DNA of 64,000 nt. Origin: DASSUC01 sp035649895. GTDB taxonomy: Bacteria; Actinomycetota; Actinomycetes; Mycobacteriales; Micromonosporaceae. The position numbers and the translations under genes were made by a program. The stretch is taken from positions 1-64,000 of the forward strand of contig DASRIS010000196.1 of the NCBI GenBank assembly GCA_035649895.1, given 5' to 3'. This document shows, piece after piece, positions 40,400 to 51,422 of the stretch (positions within the stretch are counted from its first letter, which is position 1; each line of letters opens with the position of its first letter). The notes under the pieces were generated by a model that had not been told where the DNA came from, did not search any database, and worked only from the letters and a program-made list of their open reading frames with translations.

Positions 40400-40827
40400 C
40401 TACCTGTCTGTGGCCTTGGGGTGGCCAGGACCGGCATGGACCAGCCACACGATGCGTGTTTCGTGGTTGACCAGGTACCAGATCCGCCCGGCCCCGGTCA
40501 CCTCGTACTGCCACTGTTCCAGGCGTTGGCCGACGTAGAGGCGGCTGCGTGCGGTCCGTTCCACAAGGTCACCTCGTACTGCCACTGTTCCAGGCGTTGG
40601 CCGCCGTGCGTACCCCAGGCCAGGTCATGCTTCAGCCGGTGCTGGCGTTCTATCGGCGGTGCCGGGCAAGGAGAGCTGCGGATCGTCTCGAAGGCGGTCC
40701 GGGTGTTGCCAGCCGCCTGGCGGCAGAGCTCCTCCCAGCCTTTGGCTGCGTCGTTGGTGGCGAACCGCAGCTCGTACTCGCTCGGCCGGGCTGGTGGCGC
40801 AACCCGGTCGCCGCGCTTCGGGCTCAC
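40400..40827 (-). pseudogene. Toxin of a type II TA pair, broken by a 71-bp duplication
   Basis: The reading frame begins at the GTG at 40827, overlapping the antitoxin stop as GTGA. It runs RPSEYELRFATNDAAKGWEE, then HRLKHDLAWGTHGGQRLEQWQYEVT. The same QRLEQWQYEVT occurs a second time in another frame and continues GAGRIWYLVNHETRIVWLVHAG to the stop at 40400. A 37-base segment is present at 40496 and again at 40567, 71 bases apart; 71 is not a multiple of three, so the frame is shifted. Without the insertion the protein would be about 118 aa and resemble RelE/HigB-like toxins. Inactive as it stands unless the frameshift is bypassed. Confidence 0.7.
40496..40603. repeat. 71-bp-offset duplication in the toxin gene
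   Basis: A 37-base segment starting GGTCACCTCGTACTGCCACT occurs at 40496 and at 40567, with 34 bases between the copies. The offset shifts the toxin frame. Confidence 0.85.
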
Positions 40828-41300
40828 GCCGCCGCGTCCGGCGCTGGCACCGAGCCAAAGTCGTCCCCGTGGGCGTGGGTGAGGATCGCATGCAGCTCGG
40901 GATCGGCGTAGACCTCAGCCGTGTGCCGCCACTCGGCGAGCAGCTGGGACACCGGGGCCAGGTTGTTCAGCGAGGCAGCGGCGTGCACCGTAGCCACGAG
41001 CTCACCGGCCAGCTCGTCAACCGCGGCGTCGGGCAGGAACCGGACCCACGGCAGTGCCGCGGGCAGTATGCGGCGGAGCAGGCTTGCCCCATTGCCTTCG
41101 GCCAGCACGCCGGTCAGCAGTCGGGCCGTCAGGTCGACAACCTCGCCCTCCTGCCGCGCCCGGTCGGCTGACATCAACACGAGGTCACCGGCTCCACGGC
41201 GCCGCAACCGTAACGCTCGGGTGGCTGCCAGCCGTCTAGTCGTCCGGGTAGGGTGCTGGATCAGCTCGGTGAACGGCACTTCCTCGAGCGGGCTTCCCAT
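40824..41300 (-). CDS. Antitoxin, prevent-host-death-like
   Basis: 158 aa from the ATG at 41300. The N-terminus (PLEEVPFTELIQHPTRTTRR and ALRLRRRGAGDLVLMSADRA) matches the Phd/YefM-like DNA-binding part of antitoxins. The C-terminal 90 residues are helical (ASLLRRILPAALPWVRFLPD) and longer than in plain Phd (about 75-90 aa). It overlaps the broken toxin by GTGA. With the toxin inactive, it is probably an orphan antitoxin or repressor. Confidence 0.75.
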   Translation of the reverse strand: MGSPLEEVPFTELIQHPTRTTRRLAATRALRLRRRGAGDLVLMSADRARQEGEVVDLTARLLTGVLAEGNGASLLRRILPAALPWVRFLPDAAVDELAGELVATVHAAASLNNLAPVSQLLAEWRHTAEVYADPELHAILTHAHGDDFGSVPAPDAAA

Positions 41301-41367
41301 GACCTCAAAGGTACTCCAGAGGTCGGCTTGGTCGCGGTACGGCGGCGAGTAGCGGCTGGGGACATGG

Positions 41368-42639
41368 TCAGTCCGCGTGTGTTGCGGCGTTGTGCTGCGC
41401 CACCCAGTGCTCGACGGCCTCGGAGTCGTCAAGGTCAACCCCTTCGGCGAGCAGCTGCGCCACCAGCTGGGCGGCGGGTCCGCGTGCCTCGCCGGTGGCG
41501 GCCAGGCGGGCGAACTCCTCACTCGCCTTGCCGATCGTCTCGCGGGTGGCCTTGACCGCTGCGGCGGGAAGCTTGCGGCGGCGACCCGCCCACGCCACCC
41601 ACGCGTCCAGCACGCGGGGCAGGAGCGCGATGTCAGTCTGGTCCAGCAGGGTCGCCCGGGGGGCCCAGTCGAGCAGGAAGAACTCGACCGCCGTCGGGCT
41701 CCACCGCAGCGGCCTGCCGTCGCGCCGGTCCGCCCAGTCGATGACCGTGTCGAGGCAGAACTCCAGCGACCTCGGGTCTGCACCGGCCAGCCGCTGGCCC
41801 GCCGCGCTGGCCCGGAACGCCTTGAGCAGAACGGCCCGTTCCCCCTCGGCGGTCGGCTCCCGGCCCGGCCCGGCGCCGGTCTCGGGCAGCAGCGCCAGCC
41901 GGGCGAGCGCGAACACCCGGTCGGACGCGAAGGACTCGCTCCCCGGCGGCTCGGTGAGCTTGTCCGTATGCGCGAGCTGGGTGGTGACCACGGCTCGAAG
42001 CTGGGCCGGCGGCACCTCGCGGAACCAGATGAGCGGGTCCGCGCCGGCCAGCTCGCGCGCTGACGCGAGCACCTTGGCGGCCGGGACACCGACGAACACG
42101 TCCTTGACAAAGCCCAGGTTGTGGTCCACCAGTGCGCCGACCGCGTGCTCCGGGCCGCCCAGCACCTCGTCGGCGTACGCGAACGTGGCCACGTAGGACA
42201 CCTGGTCGCCGTACACGTCACCGTAGGCGTAGGTCCCGGTGGGCCGTAACCCGGCCAGGGCGCGCTCCCACGGCGGCCCGTCGCCATCCGGGCGGCCCGG
42301 CACCCGGCCGGGCAGCAGCGCGTCGACCGCTGCCCAGAGGGCGACCGCCGCCTCCTTCCGGGCGAAGTGGCCCAGCCCTTCGGTGAAGTCGGTGACGGCC
42401 GCGGCCCGGTCCCCGTCGGCGATCCCGTAGACCATCCCGAGCAGGATGGAGAGCATCCGCTCCGCGTCAAAGGCGCTCTCCGCGTCGGCGAGGTCACCGG
42501 CGAGACCGTGGAACAGCTCGTGCGGGTCTGGCGCGGCGGGAGCACCGGAAGTGGCGGGGGCAGTGGCAGCCGGTGTGGCCCGGGCCGAGCTGGACGCGCC
42601 AGTCGGGCGGGGGGAGCGGGGACGGCGAGCCCTGGCCAT
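41368..42639 (-). CDS. Conserved actinobacterial hypothetical protein
   Basis: 423 aa from the ATG at 42639. The first 35 residues are Ala/Ser/Pro-rich and disordered; the rest is a helical protein (DPHELFHGLAGDLADAESAF, ARKEAAVALWAAVDALLPGR, VSYVATFAYADEVLGGPEHA, AVEFFLLDWAPRATLLDQTD). No membrane segment and no catalytic motif is visible. Codon use is strongly typical of the host. I do not recognise its function. It lies 67 bases from the antitoxin and ends the minus-strand series with the GTPases. Confidence 0.75.
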   Translation of the reverse strand: MARARRPRSPRPTGASSSARATPAATAPATSGAPAAPDPHELFHGLAGDLADAESAFDAERMLSILLGMVYGIADGDRAAAVTDFTEGLGHFARKEAAVALWAAVDALLPGRVPGRPDGDGPPWERALAGLRPTGTYAYGDVYGDQVSYVATFAYADEVLGGPEHAVGALVDHNLGFVKDVFVGVPAAKVLASARELAGADPLIWFREVPPAQLRAVVTTQLAHTDKLTEPPGSESFASDRVFALARLALLPETGAGPGREPTAEGERAVLLKAFRASAAGQRLAGADPRSLEFCLDTVIDWADRRDGRPLRWSPTAVEFFLLDWAPRATLLDQTDIALLPRVLDAWVAWAGRRRKLPAAAVKATRETIGKASEEFARLAATGEARGPAAQLVAQLLAEGVDLDDSEAVEHWVAQHNAATHAD

Positions 42640-42666
42640 GCCGGTGAGCCTACGCGCGCCAGTCCG

Positions 42667-43077
42667 TCAGCCGCGGGCGCGGGCCAGGACGAGCAGCCCG
42701 GCCGGCACCAGCACCCCGAGCGCCAGGCTCACCAGGCTGCCCGCCAGGTCCAGGCCGTGCAGCGAGCCCCGGTCCAGGCCGTGGTACGTCAGGTGCAGCG
42801 CGCCGAAGACGATGACCCCGACGAGCACCACGCTGGTCACCCGCTGGTCGCGTACGGCCGCCGCGAGCAGCAGCAGTACGCCGATCATGGTGAACGTCGC
42901 GCCCAGGTCGCTGACCAGGTGCTCGTTGTAGGGCGGGTAGGCGGCCGTCCACTGGCGACCGAACCCGGGGAACGCGTCGAAGAAGTGCGCCGGGGCGAGC
43001 CACCCCCATACTCCCCAGGCGAGGTGAGCCGCGCCGAGCAGCACGAGCCCTGCGGCGAGGACCCGCTGGCGCGTCAC
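42667..43077 (-). CDS. Small four-helix membrane protein
   Basis: 136 aa from the GTG at 43077, overlapping the GTPase stop by four bases (GTGA). Four hydrophobic segments are visible (VLAAGLVLLGAAHLAWGVWG, FTMIGVLLLLAAAV, TSVVLVGVIVFGALHLTYHG, LAGSLVSLALGVLVPAGLLV). Two His residues fall in the helices. Unknown function; the coupling suggests it acts with the dynamin-like GTPases at the membrane. Confidence 0.72.
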   Translation of the reverse strand: MTRQRVLAAGLVLLGAAHLAWGVWGWLAPAHFFDAFPGFGRQWTAAYPPYNEHLVSDLGATFTMIGVLLLLAAAVRDQRVTSVVLVGVIVFGALHLTYHGLDRGSLHGLDLAGSLVSLALGVLVPAGLLVLARARG

Positions 43078-44735
43078 CCGCGCGCCCGGGTCAGCGCGGC
43101 GCGCGCCTGGCCGTACCCGTCGAGCACCTCGCGGACCGGCGCTACCACGTACCCGTGGGAGATCTCCCCGACCGCGGCCCGCAGCCGCCGTCCGGCCCGC
43201 AGCCGCGCGCGCCTGGCGCCCAGGGCGGCGAGCGGCCCGGCGAACCCGGCGAGCAGCGCCCCGGCGAGGAGCCCACCGACCAGCAGTACGGGAGGCAGCA
43301 GCGCCTCGCCGACGCGCGGGTAGTCCGGCACGGGCAGCCCGGTCACGGTGAGCGCGTAGCCGCCGACCAGCCACAGCAGGCCGACGATGGCGGCCAGGGT
43401 GGTCAGCCACTGCAGGCCGCCGAAGATGCGCCACCACCACGGGGTACGGCGAAGCCCGAGGTCGGTGGTTGCCACCGCCTGGTCGAGGGCGTCGGAGACG
43501 TCGTCGAGGCGCGAGCGGGCCGCCACGGTGACCGCCGCGGGCCAGGGCGCCGGCAGCCCGGCTCCGGCGCGGTCGGCGAGCGTGCGGATGGAGAGGCTGA
43601 CCGCGGCCCGCTGGGCGGCGGTCGGCGCGGGCAGCGAGGTGGCCGCCGGCGGGCCGTCCGGACGGTCGGGCAGGTGCAGGCGGCGTAGCGGGTCCGGGCG
43701 CAGGCGGCGCAGCCAGCGCAGCAGCGGCCAGCCCATGACCACACCGGCCCGGTGGCGGTACGCCTGCTCGGTCGCGTCGACCACGGCGGGCACCCCGGCG
43801 GCGTTGCTCAGCGCGTCGGTCAGCGACGCGGCGGTCGGCCGGTCGACCGTCTCGCCGGTGCGCTCAGGCCCCACCACGTCGGCCAGCTCGGCCGCCACCC
43901 GGTCGACGTCGCCGGCGAGCCGGCGCAGGGCCGCCTGCCGTTCGGTCACCGCGGTCTCCAGCAGCCGGCGCAGCTCGACCCAGCCCGGGGCGGCGTACGC
44001 GGATGTGGCTATCGCCGGAACCCCCGGCAGCCCGTCCTGGTCGAGCAGCTTGCGCAGGTCGGTGAGGCAGCGCTGGACATCGGGCGGAGTGAGCCGGTCG
44101 GCGTGGTTGAGCGCGACGAGGGTGATGTCCCTGTGCCGGTGGAACTGGCGCAGGTAGCTCTCGTGGACCAGCTTGTCCGCGTACTTCTGGGGGTCCAGCA
44201 CCCAGACCACCACGTCCACGAGGCCGAGCAGCCGGTCCACCTCGGCGCGGTGGGCCAGCTCGACCGAGTCGAAGTCGGGCAGGTCGAGCAGTACCAGGCC
44301 GCGCAGCTTCGCCTCGTCGTCGCCGTCCAGCAGGCTCTCCCGGTTGAACCGGTGCCGGGGTAGCACGCCCAGCCAGTCCAGCATGGCGGTGGCGGCGCCC
44401 GGCGGCCCCCAGACGCAGGAGTAGGTGACCCCGGTGGTCGGCCGGCGTACGCCGACCGGCGAGAGCTCCAGCCTGGCCAAGGCGTTGAACAGGCTCGACT
44501 TGCCGCTGCCGGTCGCCCCGGCCAAGGCGACCACGGTGTGGTCACGGGAGAGCGCCAGCCGCTGCGCCGCGCGTTCGACCAGGGTGCGGGCCGGGACCAG
44601 CCGGTCCTCCGGCAGGTGCCCGTCGGCCGCGGCCAGGAAGCGTTGCAGCGCGTTCATCCGCTCGAGCAGCTCGTCGAGGTTCACCCGGCGGTGGGCCCCC
44701 AGCGCCCCGCGGACCCGGTCCACCACACCGGTCAT
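43074..44735 (-). CDS. YfjP/dynamin-like membrane GTPase
   Basis: 553 aa. The G domain has G1 AGATGSGKSS (near residue 75), G3 DLPDFDS and G4 NHAD, the YfjP/dynamin class. A helical middle part follows, then two C-terminal membrane segments (LQWLTTLAAIVGLLWLVGGY and LPPVLLVGGLLAGALLAGFA). The stop is shared with the next membrane protein gene, and the start overlaps the upstream dynamin-like gene by four bases. Paired bacterial dynamins (DynA/DynB in Streptomyces) stabilise FtsZ rings in sporulation septa; that role is inferred here. Confidence 0.82.
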   Translation of the reverse strand: MTGVVDRVRGALGAHRRVNLDELLERMNALQRFLAAADGHLPEDRLVPARTLVERAAQRLALSRDHTVVALAGATGSGKSSLFNALARLELSPVGVRRPTTGVTYSCVWGPPGAATAMLDWLGVLPRHRFNRESLLDGDDEAKLRGLVLLDLPDFDSVELAHRAEVDRLLGLVDVVVWVLDPQKYADKLVHESYLRQFHRHRDITLVALNHADRLTPPDVQRCLTDLRKLLDQDGLPGVPAIATSAYAAPGWVELRRLLETAVTERQAALRRLAGDVDRVAAELADVVGPERTGETVDRPTAASLTDALSNAAGVPAVVDATEQAYRHRAGVVMGWPLLRWLRRLRPDPLRRLHLPDRPDGPPAATSLPAPTAAQRAAVSLSIRTLADRAGAGLPAPWPAAVTVAARSRLDDVSDALDQAVATTDLGLRRTPWWWRIFGGLQWLTTLAAIVGLLWLVGGYALTVTGLPVPDYPRVGEALLPPVLLVGGLLAGALLAGFAGPLAALGARRARLRAGRRLRAAVGEISHGYVVAPVREVLDGYGQARAALTRARG

Positions 44736-46933
44736 CCCACGGCCGCCCTGCTGTCGCCGCGCTCGGTGCCCGCGTCGCGGGCGCCGCCCTCGGCGCTGCT
44801 CGGGGCGGCGTCCCTGGCGCGGTCAGTGCCTGGTCCGGCTACCTGTTCAGTGCCTGGTTCGGTCACGTGGTCAGTAGCTGGCTCGGTGGCTTGGTCAGTG
44901 TCTGGCTCGGTGTCCTGGTCCGAGCCGAGGTCGACGGTCGCGGTCTCACCCGCCGACTGGGGTGGGGCGGGCAGAGGGGCCTGCGGGACCAGGTCGGCCG
45001 CTGCGGCCGCGGTGGTCACCGTACGGGCGGCGGCGCGCAGCCGCGCCGCGTCCTCGCCGTCCACGCCGAGGTCGGCGACCCGGTCCAGGTACCGGGCGGC
45101 CTCGCTGTCCAGCAGGGTCCGGACCCGCGCCAGCAGATCCTTGCGAGCCTGACCGGCCAGGGTCCGGATGGCCTGGTCGCCGAAGACCGCCTCCAGCACC
45201 TTCTGCGCGGCGACCGTGGTGCCGCCGGCCACCGCAAGCTCGGCGCCGGTGGGGATGAACGCGGTCGACGCGAAGACGCCGATCATCACGAGCAGCCCGG
45301 TGGCGTTCACCGCGTACGCCGCCACCCGGGCCGCGGTCCGCTTGTCAGCCGCCTCGGTCCGCACCAGCTCCAGCACGCCGCGCTGCCAGTCCCGGACCAG
45401 GCGCTCCACCTGCTCGGCGAGGTCCGGGGATGGGCGGCTGAGATCCGTCGGCCCATACTGCCGGGCTGAGTGCCGGCCCATCCGCTCCTCGCGCGCATCC
45501 ACCAGCAGCGCGGCCCCGGCCGGCTCCGCCTGCCAGCTCGCGTACGCCTGCTCGGCAGCGTCCGCCGCCGCGGACCGGATCAGCTGGCCCAGGCTGGTCT
45601 CGAGGGCGACCTTGAGCTCCACGCCGGGCGTGGGCCGGCCGGTGAGCGCGGCGACCAGGCGGTCCCGCAGCTGGCCGATGCGGGCCTGGAGCGTGGAGAG
45701 CAGCTCGCCGGTGCCGACGAACTCCTGCCACCGGGCCAGCACCTCGCCCCGCAGCACGGCACCGTCACGTATCCCGTGTTCCACCGCCCCGAGCGCCGTG
45801 CCGTACGCCGAGCGGGCCCGCTCCGCCAGGCCCTCGGCCGTGCGTACCTGTTCCTCGGCTGCTGCGGCCAGCCCGACGACGAGCGGCCCGGTCGCGGCGA
45901 CCGCGCCGGCCATGGTCTGGCGGACCACGCCGGCCCGGGCCGCCGCGTCCCGGGCGAGCGTGGCGAGCCAGCCGCGCAGCGGCGCGGTCACCTTCTCCGG
46001 CAGAAGTCCCTGGCCGTCCACTGACGTCTCCGGCACCACGAACAGCGTCGCGCCGGCGAACCCGTGCTCCGCCAGCATCTCGGTGAAGTGCTCGGTGACC
46101 TCCCGCGCCCCCTCTGGCGGCACCCGGTCCAGCACGAGCGCGACCGCCGCACCCCGCTCCCGGGCGGTGGCCAGCGCGCCCCACGGCACGGCGTCCGCGT
46201 AGCGCGCCGCCGTCGTCACGAACAGCCAGAGGTCCGCGGCGGCCAGCAGCTGGTTGGCGAGGACCCGGTTAGCGTCGACGACCGAGTCGATGTCCGGCGC
46301 GTCCAGCAGCGCCAGTCCCGGGGTCAGCGCCGGCGCCGAGACGATCTGCAGCGTGTGGGTGTCGCGGGCGAGACCGGTGGTGCGGGTCAGGCCGGGCAGC
46401 AGGTTGGGCCGGCCGAACCATGGCGCGTCGGCCGGGTGGCACACCAGGACCGGCGCCCGGGTGGTCGGGCGCAGCACGCCCGCGGCGCTGACCGGCGCGC
46501 TCACCAGGCTGTTGACCAGGGTCGACTTGCCGGCCCCCGTGGAGCCGCCGACCACCGCCAGCAGCGGGGCGTCGAGCCGGGCGAGCCGGGGCAGGAGGTA
46601 GTCGTCGAGCTGCGCCACCAGCGCGGCTGAGGCCGCCCGGGCCTGGGCCGCGGCGGGCAGCGCGAGCGGGTAGCCAGCCTGGGACACCGCAGCGCGCAGC
46701 TCGGTGAGGGCATGCCCGAGCCGGTCCACCGCGGTCGCCGGTGCGGGCTGCGCCGGCCGTGCCGCCGGAACCCGCACCTCAGCAGCCCGGGGCGGCTCCG
46801 CCGGAGCCTGGGGCGGTTCCGCGGCAGCCTGGGTTGGCTCCGCGGTAGTCCGGGGCGGCTCCGCCGGCTGGGCGGTCGCAGCCGGCTGTGGCGCCTGCGG
46901 GCGCCCCGCCGTCAGGTCACCGTCCGTCGACAC
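44732..46933 (-). CDS. Dynamin-like GTPase
   Basis: 733 aa. An Ala/Pro/Glu-rich disordered N-terminus of about 75 residues precedes the G domain (G1 GGSTGAGKST, G3 DAPDIDS, and LVLDRVP in the place of G4). A large helical region and a hydrophobic pair near residue 560 (TGLLVMIGVFASTAFIP) suggest membrane contact. The final 60 residues are acidic with DTEP/TEP repeats. It forms the second member of the paired-GTPase unit, and its stop overlaps the next gene (ATGA). Probable function is membrane remodelling or division. Confidence 0.82.
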   Translation of the reverse strand: MSTDGDLTAGRPQAPQPAATAQPAEPPRTTAEPTQAAAEPPQAPAEPPRAAEVRVPAARPAQPAPATAVDRLGHALTELRAAVSQAGYPLALPAAAQARAASAALVAQLDDYLLPRLARLDAPLLAVVGGSTGAGKSTLVNSLVSAPVSAAGVLRPTTRAPVLVCHPADAPWFGRPNLLPGLTRTTGLARDTHTLQIVSAPALTPGLALLDAPDIDSVVDANRVLANQLLAAADLWLFVTTAARYADAVPWGALATARERGAAVALVLDRVPPEGAREVTEHFTEMLAEHGFAGATLFVVPETSVDGQGLLPEKVTAPLRGWLATLARDAAARAGVVRQTMAGAVAATGPLVVGLAAAAEEQVRTAEGLAERARSAYGTALGAVEHGIRDGAVLRGEVLARWQEFVGTGELLSTLQARIGQLRDRLVAALTGRPTPGVELKVALETSLGQLIRSAAADAAEQAYASWQAEPAGAALLVDAREERMGRHSARQYGPTDLSRPSPDLAEQVERLVRDWQRGVLELVRTEAADKRTAARVAAYAVNATGLLVMIGVFASTAFIPTGAELAVAGGTTVAAQKVLEAVFGDQAIRTLAGQARKDLLARVRTLLDSEAARYLDRVADLGVDGEDAARLRAAARTVTTAAAAADLVPQAPLPAPPQSAGETATVDLGSDQDTEPDTDQATEPATDHVTEPGTEQVAGPGTDRARDAAPSSAEGGARDAGTERGDSRAAVG

Positions 46934-47067
46934 GCGATAAAGCCTGCCTGATCATCAGGTGCCGGACAACACTCCCGGTGTGCAGGATTGGCCCGCTCCC
47001 TGTCGCTGGCGTGGTCACCGTCTGTTCGTACCCTGATCTAGTTGCGCCTATGCGACTCAACCCCGAC

Positions 47068-47113
47068 TTGACGCACCCGCTGCGCGTGGCAGTATTGAGT
47101 CTGCTCCACTCAA
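47068..47113 (+). promoter_or_regulatory. dnaK promoter overlapped by an HspR operator (HAIR)
   Basis: TTGACG at 47068-47073 and AGTATT at 47091-47096, separated by 17 bases, form a promoter. Over the -10 lies TTGAGT-N7-ACTCAA (47095-47100 and 47108-47113), the HAIR element recognised by HspR. HspR is encoded at the end of the operon, so the circuit is negative autoregulation with DnaK as co-repressor. Confidence 0.85.
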
Positions 47114-47174
47114 CTTGGGGTCGGCCGCGACCCGCGGCGGCCTCGATCGGCTTAGTACCTGGAGGAACAGGAAC

Positions 47175-49039
<1,865 letters not shown>

Positions 49040-49043
<4 letters not shown>

Positions 49044-50053
49044 GCGAGCAGGCGGCGAACGGCCCGGCTCCAGCCGGGCCGGCGTCCGGCGGCTCCGGCC
49101 CGCCGGACGGTTCCGGCGCGCGGCCGTCCGGCGAGGAGCGCGTCGTCGTGCGGGACAACCGAAAGATCGACCCAACGGGTACGAGCGCAGCGCCGGCGCC
49201 AGCCAGCTCGGACGCCGCGGCCGGGTCGCCTGGGTCCGGCGGCACCGGCGCGGCCTCTCCGGCCGACCAGCCAGGCGCAGCCTCCCCGGTAGGGGAGACC
49301 GGACCGGCGGGCTCGTCCGGGCAGTCCGGTCCGGGGCCCGGCGCCGGCGCGGAGAGCCCGGCGGCGACGGACCGGTCCGACGGCCGGGCCGGCGTGGCTA
49401 CGTCCGTGGCTACGGAGGAGAGCGAGGCGTCAGCGGCCGGGCAGGCACCGCCCGCTGGGGCGGACACCGGTGCGCCGGCGTCGGCCGGGTCCAACGGGCC
49501 GGGCGTGGACGGATCAGGGCCGGCTGGGGCGGAGCCGTCCACCGGCGATGCCGGGTCGGCTGAGGCGGAGAAGGCCGCTACCGAGCCGGCCGCTACCGAG
49601 CCGGCCGGGCGCCCGCTCGGTGCCGAGCTGGACTCGCTGCGGGCCGAGCTCGATGAGCGGACCCGGGACCTGCAGCGGCTCAGCGCCGAGTACGCGAACT
49701 ACCGCAAGCGGGTGGACCGGGACCGGGGCCTGGCCGCCGAGCAGACCACCGCGCACGTCCTGAGCGCGCTGCTGCCCGTACTGGACGACCTGGACCGGGC
49801 TCGGGAGCACGGCGACCTGGTCGGGCCGTTCGGGGCAGTGGCCGACCAGCTGATCACGGCGACGGGCAAGTTCGGCCTGACCCCGTTCGGGGAGAAGGGC
49901 GACCCGTTCGACCCCACCAGGCACGAGGCTGTGGCGCACCTGACCTCCGCCGAGGTCACGGAGCCGACATGCGTCGAGGTGATGCGCCGTGGCTACCTGC
50001 TGGGCGACCGGCTGCTGCGGCCCGCCATGGTGGCGGTGGCCGATCCCGAGTAG
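49040..50053 (+). CDS. grpE: Nucleotide exchange factor GrpE with long disordered N-terminus
   Basis: 337 aa from the GTG at 49040, overlapping the dnaK stop. The conserved GrpE domain occupies only about the last 145 residues (RDLQRLSAEYANYRKRVDRD, VLSALLPVLDDLDRAREHGD, FDPTRHEAVAH, RRGYLLGDRLLRPAMVAVAD). The first 190 residues are disordered and Gly/Ala/Pro/Ser-rich, much longer than in typical GrpE (about 200-250 aa in total). GrpE drives ADP release from DnaK. Confidence 0.95.
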
Positions 50054-50054
50054 C

Positions 50055-50100
50055 GCCGGTGGTGGTACCGGGCCGGCGACCGGCCCGGTACCACCACCGG
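50055..50100 (+). terminator. Hairpin between grpE and dnaJ
   Basis: CCGGTGGTGGTACCGGGCC at 50056-50074 pairs perfectly with 50082-50100 (19 bp, 20 with the next pair) around a short loop. It begins three bases after the grpE stop codon. It could attenuate readthrough into dnaJ, or act as a processing site that separates the two parts of the operon. Confidence 0.6.
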
Positions 50101-50140
50101 CAACAGCCGTTGCGGATGGCGGGGAAACAGCACGGCGGGA

Positions 50141-50227
50141 AGCGAGCCCCGCAGCCGCGAGCGAAAGGCGGTTGCGGTGAGCGTGAGGAGTGAGCGGAGC
50201 GAGCCCCGCAGCCGCGAGCGAAAGGCG
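50141..50227 (+). repeat. 30-bp direct repeat upstream of dnaJ
   Basis: AGCGAGCCCCGCAGCCGCGA and the ten bases after it occur at 50141-50170 and again at 50198-50227, 57 bases apart. The second copy ends six bases before the dnaJ start. Similar GAGCGAGC-type dispersed repeats occur at 37510-37560. Confidence 0.8.
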
Positions 50228-50232
50228 ATGCA

Positions 50233-51417
50233 GTGAGCTCCAAGGACTGGCTGGAGAAGGACTTCTACTCGGTGCTCGGCGTGGCCAAGTCCGCCCCCGC
50301 CGACGAGATCAAGAAGGCGTACCGCAAGCTGGCCCGGGAGCTGCATCCGGACCACAACCCGGGCGACGCCGCGGCAGAGGAGCGCTTCAAGGCCGTCTCC
50401 GAGGCGTACGACGTGCTCTCCGACGAGCGCAAGCGCAAGGAGTACGACGAGATGCGCGCCCTGTTCGGCTCGGGCGCGTTCCGTCGCAGTGCCCGCGCCG
50501 GCGCGGGCGGCGGGGCACCGTTCGACCTCGCCGACCTCTTCGGCGGGGCCGCCGGAGCAGGTGCCGGCGCTGGTGATCGCCGGTTCGGCGGTGGCGGCTT
50601 CTCGGACATCTTCGGGTCGATGTTCTCCGGCGGTGGCCGGCGCACCGGCCCGGCCCGCGGGCGCAACGTCGAGGCTGAGGTGGTGCTCGACTTCGACCAG
50701 GCGGTGCGCGGCACCACGCTGCCGCTCACGCTGCGCGCCCCGGGCGTCTGCGACAACTGCCACGGCTCCGGGGCCCGCCCCGGCACCCTGCCGCGGACCT
50801 GCCCGCAGTGCCACGGCAGCGGGCTGGTGACCAGCAACCAGGGCGCGTTCAGCTTCTCCGAGCCGTGCCGGGCGTGCCAGGGCGTGGGTACGGTCGTCGA
50901 CGAGAAGTGCGCGGAGTGCCGCGGCACCGGCGGCGTGACGAAGACCCGTACGCTCAACGTCCGCATCCCGCCCGGGGTCGCCGACGGCCAGCGGATCCGG
51001 CTGTCCGGCCGCGGCGAGCCGGGCGAGCGTGGCGGCCCAGCCGGCGACCTCTACGTGCTGGTGAAGGTGCGGCCCGACCCGCTGTTCGGCCGGTCCGGGG
51101 ATGACCTGACGCTCACCGTGCCGATCACGTACCCCGAGGCGGTGCGCGGCGTCGACCTGCGGGTGCCCACGCTGGACAGCGCGGTGACGGTACGGGTGCC
51201 GCCGGGCACGCCGAGCGGGCGCACGCTGCGGGTGCGCGGGCGTGGCATCCAGCGACGTCCTGGCACGGCCGGCGACCTGCTCGTCACTGTGGACGTGGCA
51301 GTGCCGGCCGAGCTGTCCCAGGCGGCTCGGGCGGCGCTCGAGGAGTACGCGGCGGCGGCACCGCCAGCGCCGCGCGAGCACCTGGACGCGGCCGTGCGCC
51401 GCGTCGAGCGGAGGTGA
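50233..51417 (+). CDS. dnaJ: Co-chaperone DnaJ
   Basis: 394 aa from the GTG at 50233. J domain with the HPD motif (LARELHPDHNPG, residues 35-46), a Gly-rich region, and a four-knuckle zinc domain (CDNCHGSG, CPQCHGSG, CRACQGVG, CAECRGTG). The C-terminal client-binding domains follow. It stimulates DnaK ATPase and delivers substrates. The ribosome site lies in the repeat sequence; a hairpin and repeats separate it from grpE. hspR follows six bases after its stop. Confidence 0.97.
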   Translation: MSSKDWLEKDFYSVLGVAKSAPADEIKKAYRKLARELHPDHNPGDAAAEERFKAVSEAYDVLSDERKRKEYDEMRALFGSGAFRRSARAGAGGGAPFDLADLFGGAAGAGAGAGDRRFGGGGFSDIFGSMFSGGGRRTGPARGRNVEAEVVLDFDQAVRGTTLPLTLRAPGVCDNCHGSGARPGTLPRTCPQCHGSGLVTSNQGAFSFSEPCRACQGVGTVVDEKCAECRGTGGVTKTRTLNVRIPPGVADGQRIRLSGRGEPGERGGPAGDLYVLVKVRPDPLFGRSGDDLTLTVPITYPEAVRGVDLRVPTLDSAVTVRVPPGTPSGRTLRVRGRGIQRRPGTAGDLLVTVDVAVPAELSQAARAALEEYAAAAPPAPREHLDAAVRRVERR

Positions 51418-51422
51418 CATCA

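Noticed and set aside
40824..42545. 573-codon minus-strand ORF spanning the antitoxin and the 423-aa gene
   Set aside because: Only its last part matches a protein (the antitoxin from 41300); the upstream part is a shadow of the 423-aa gene.
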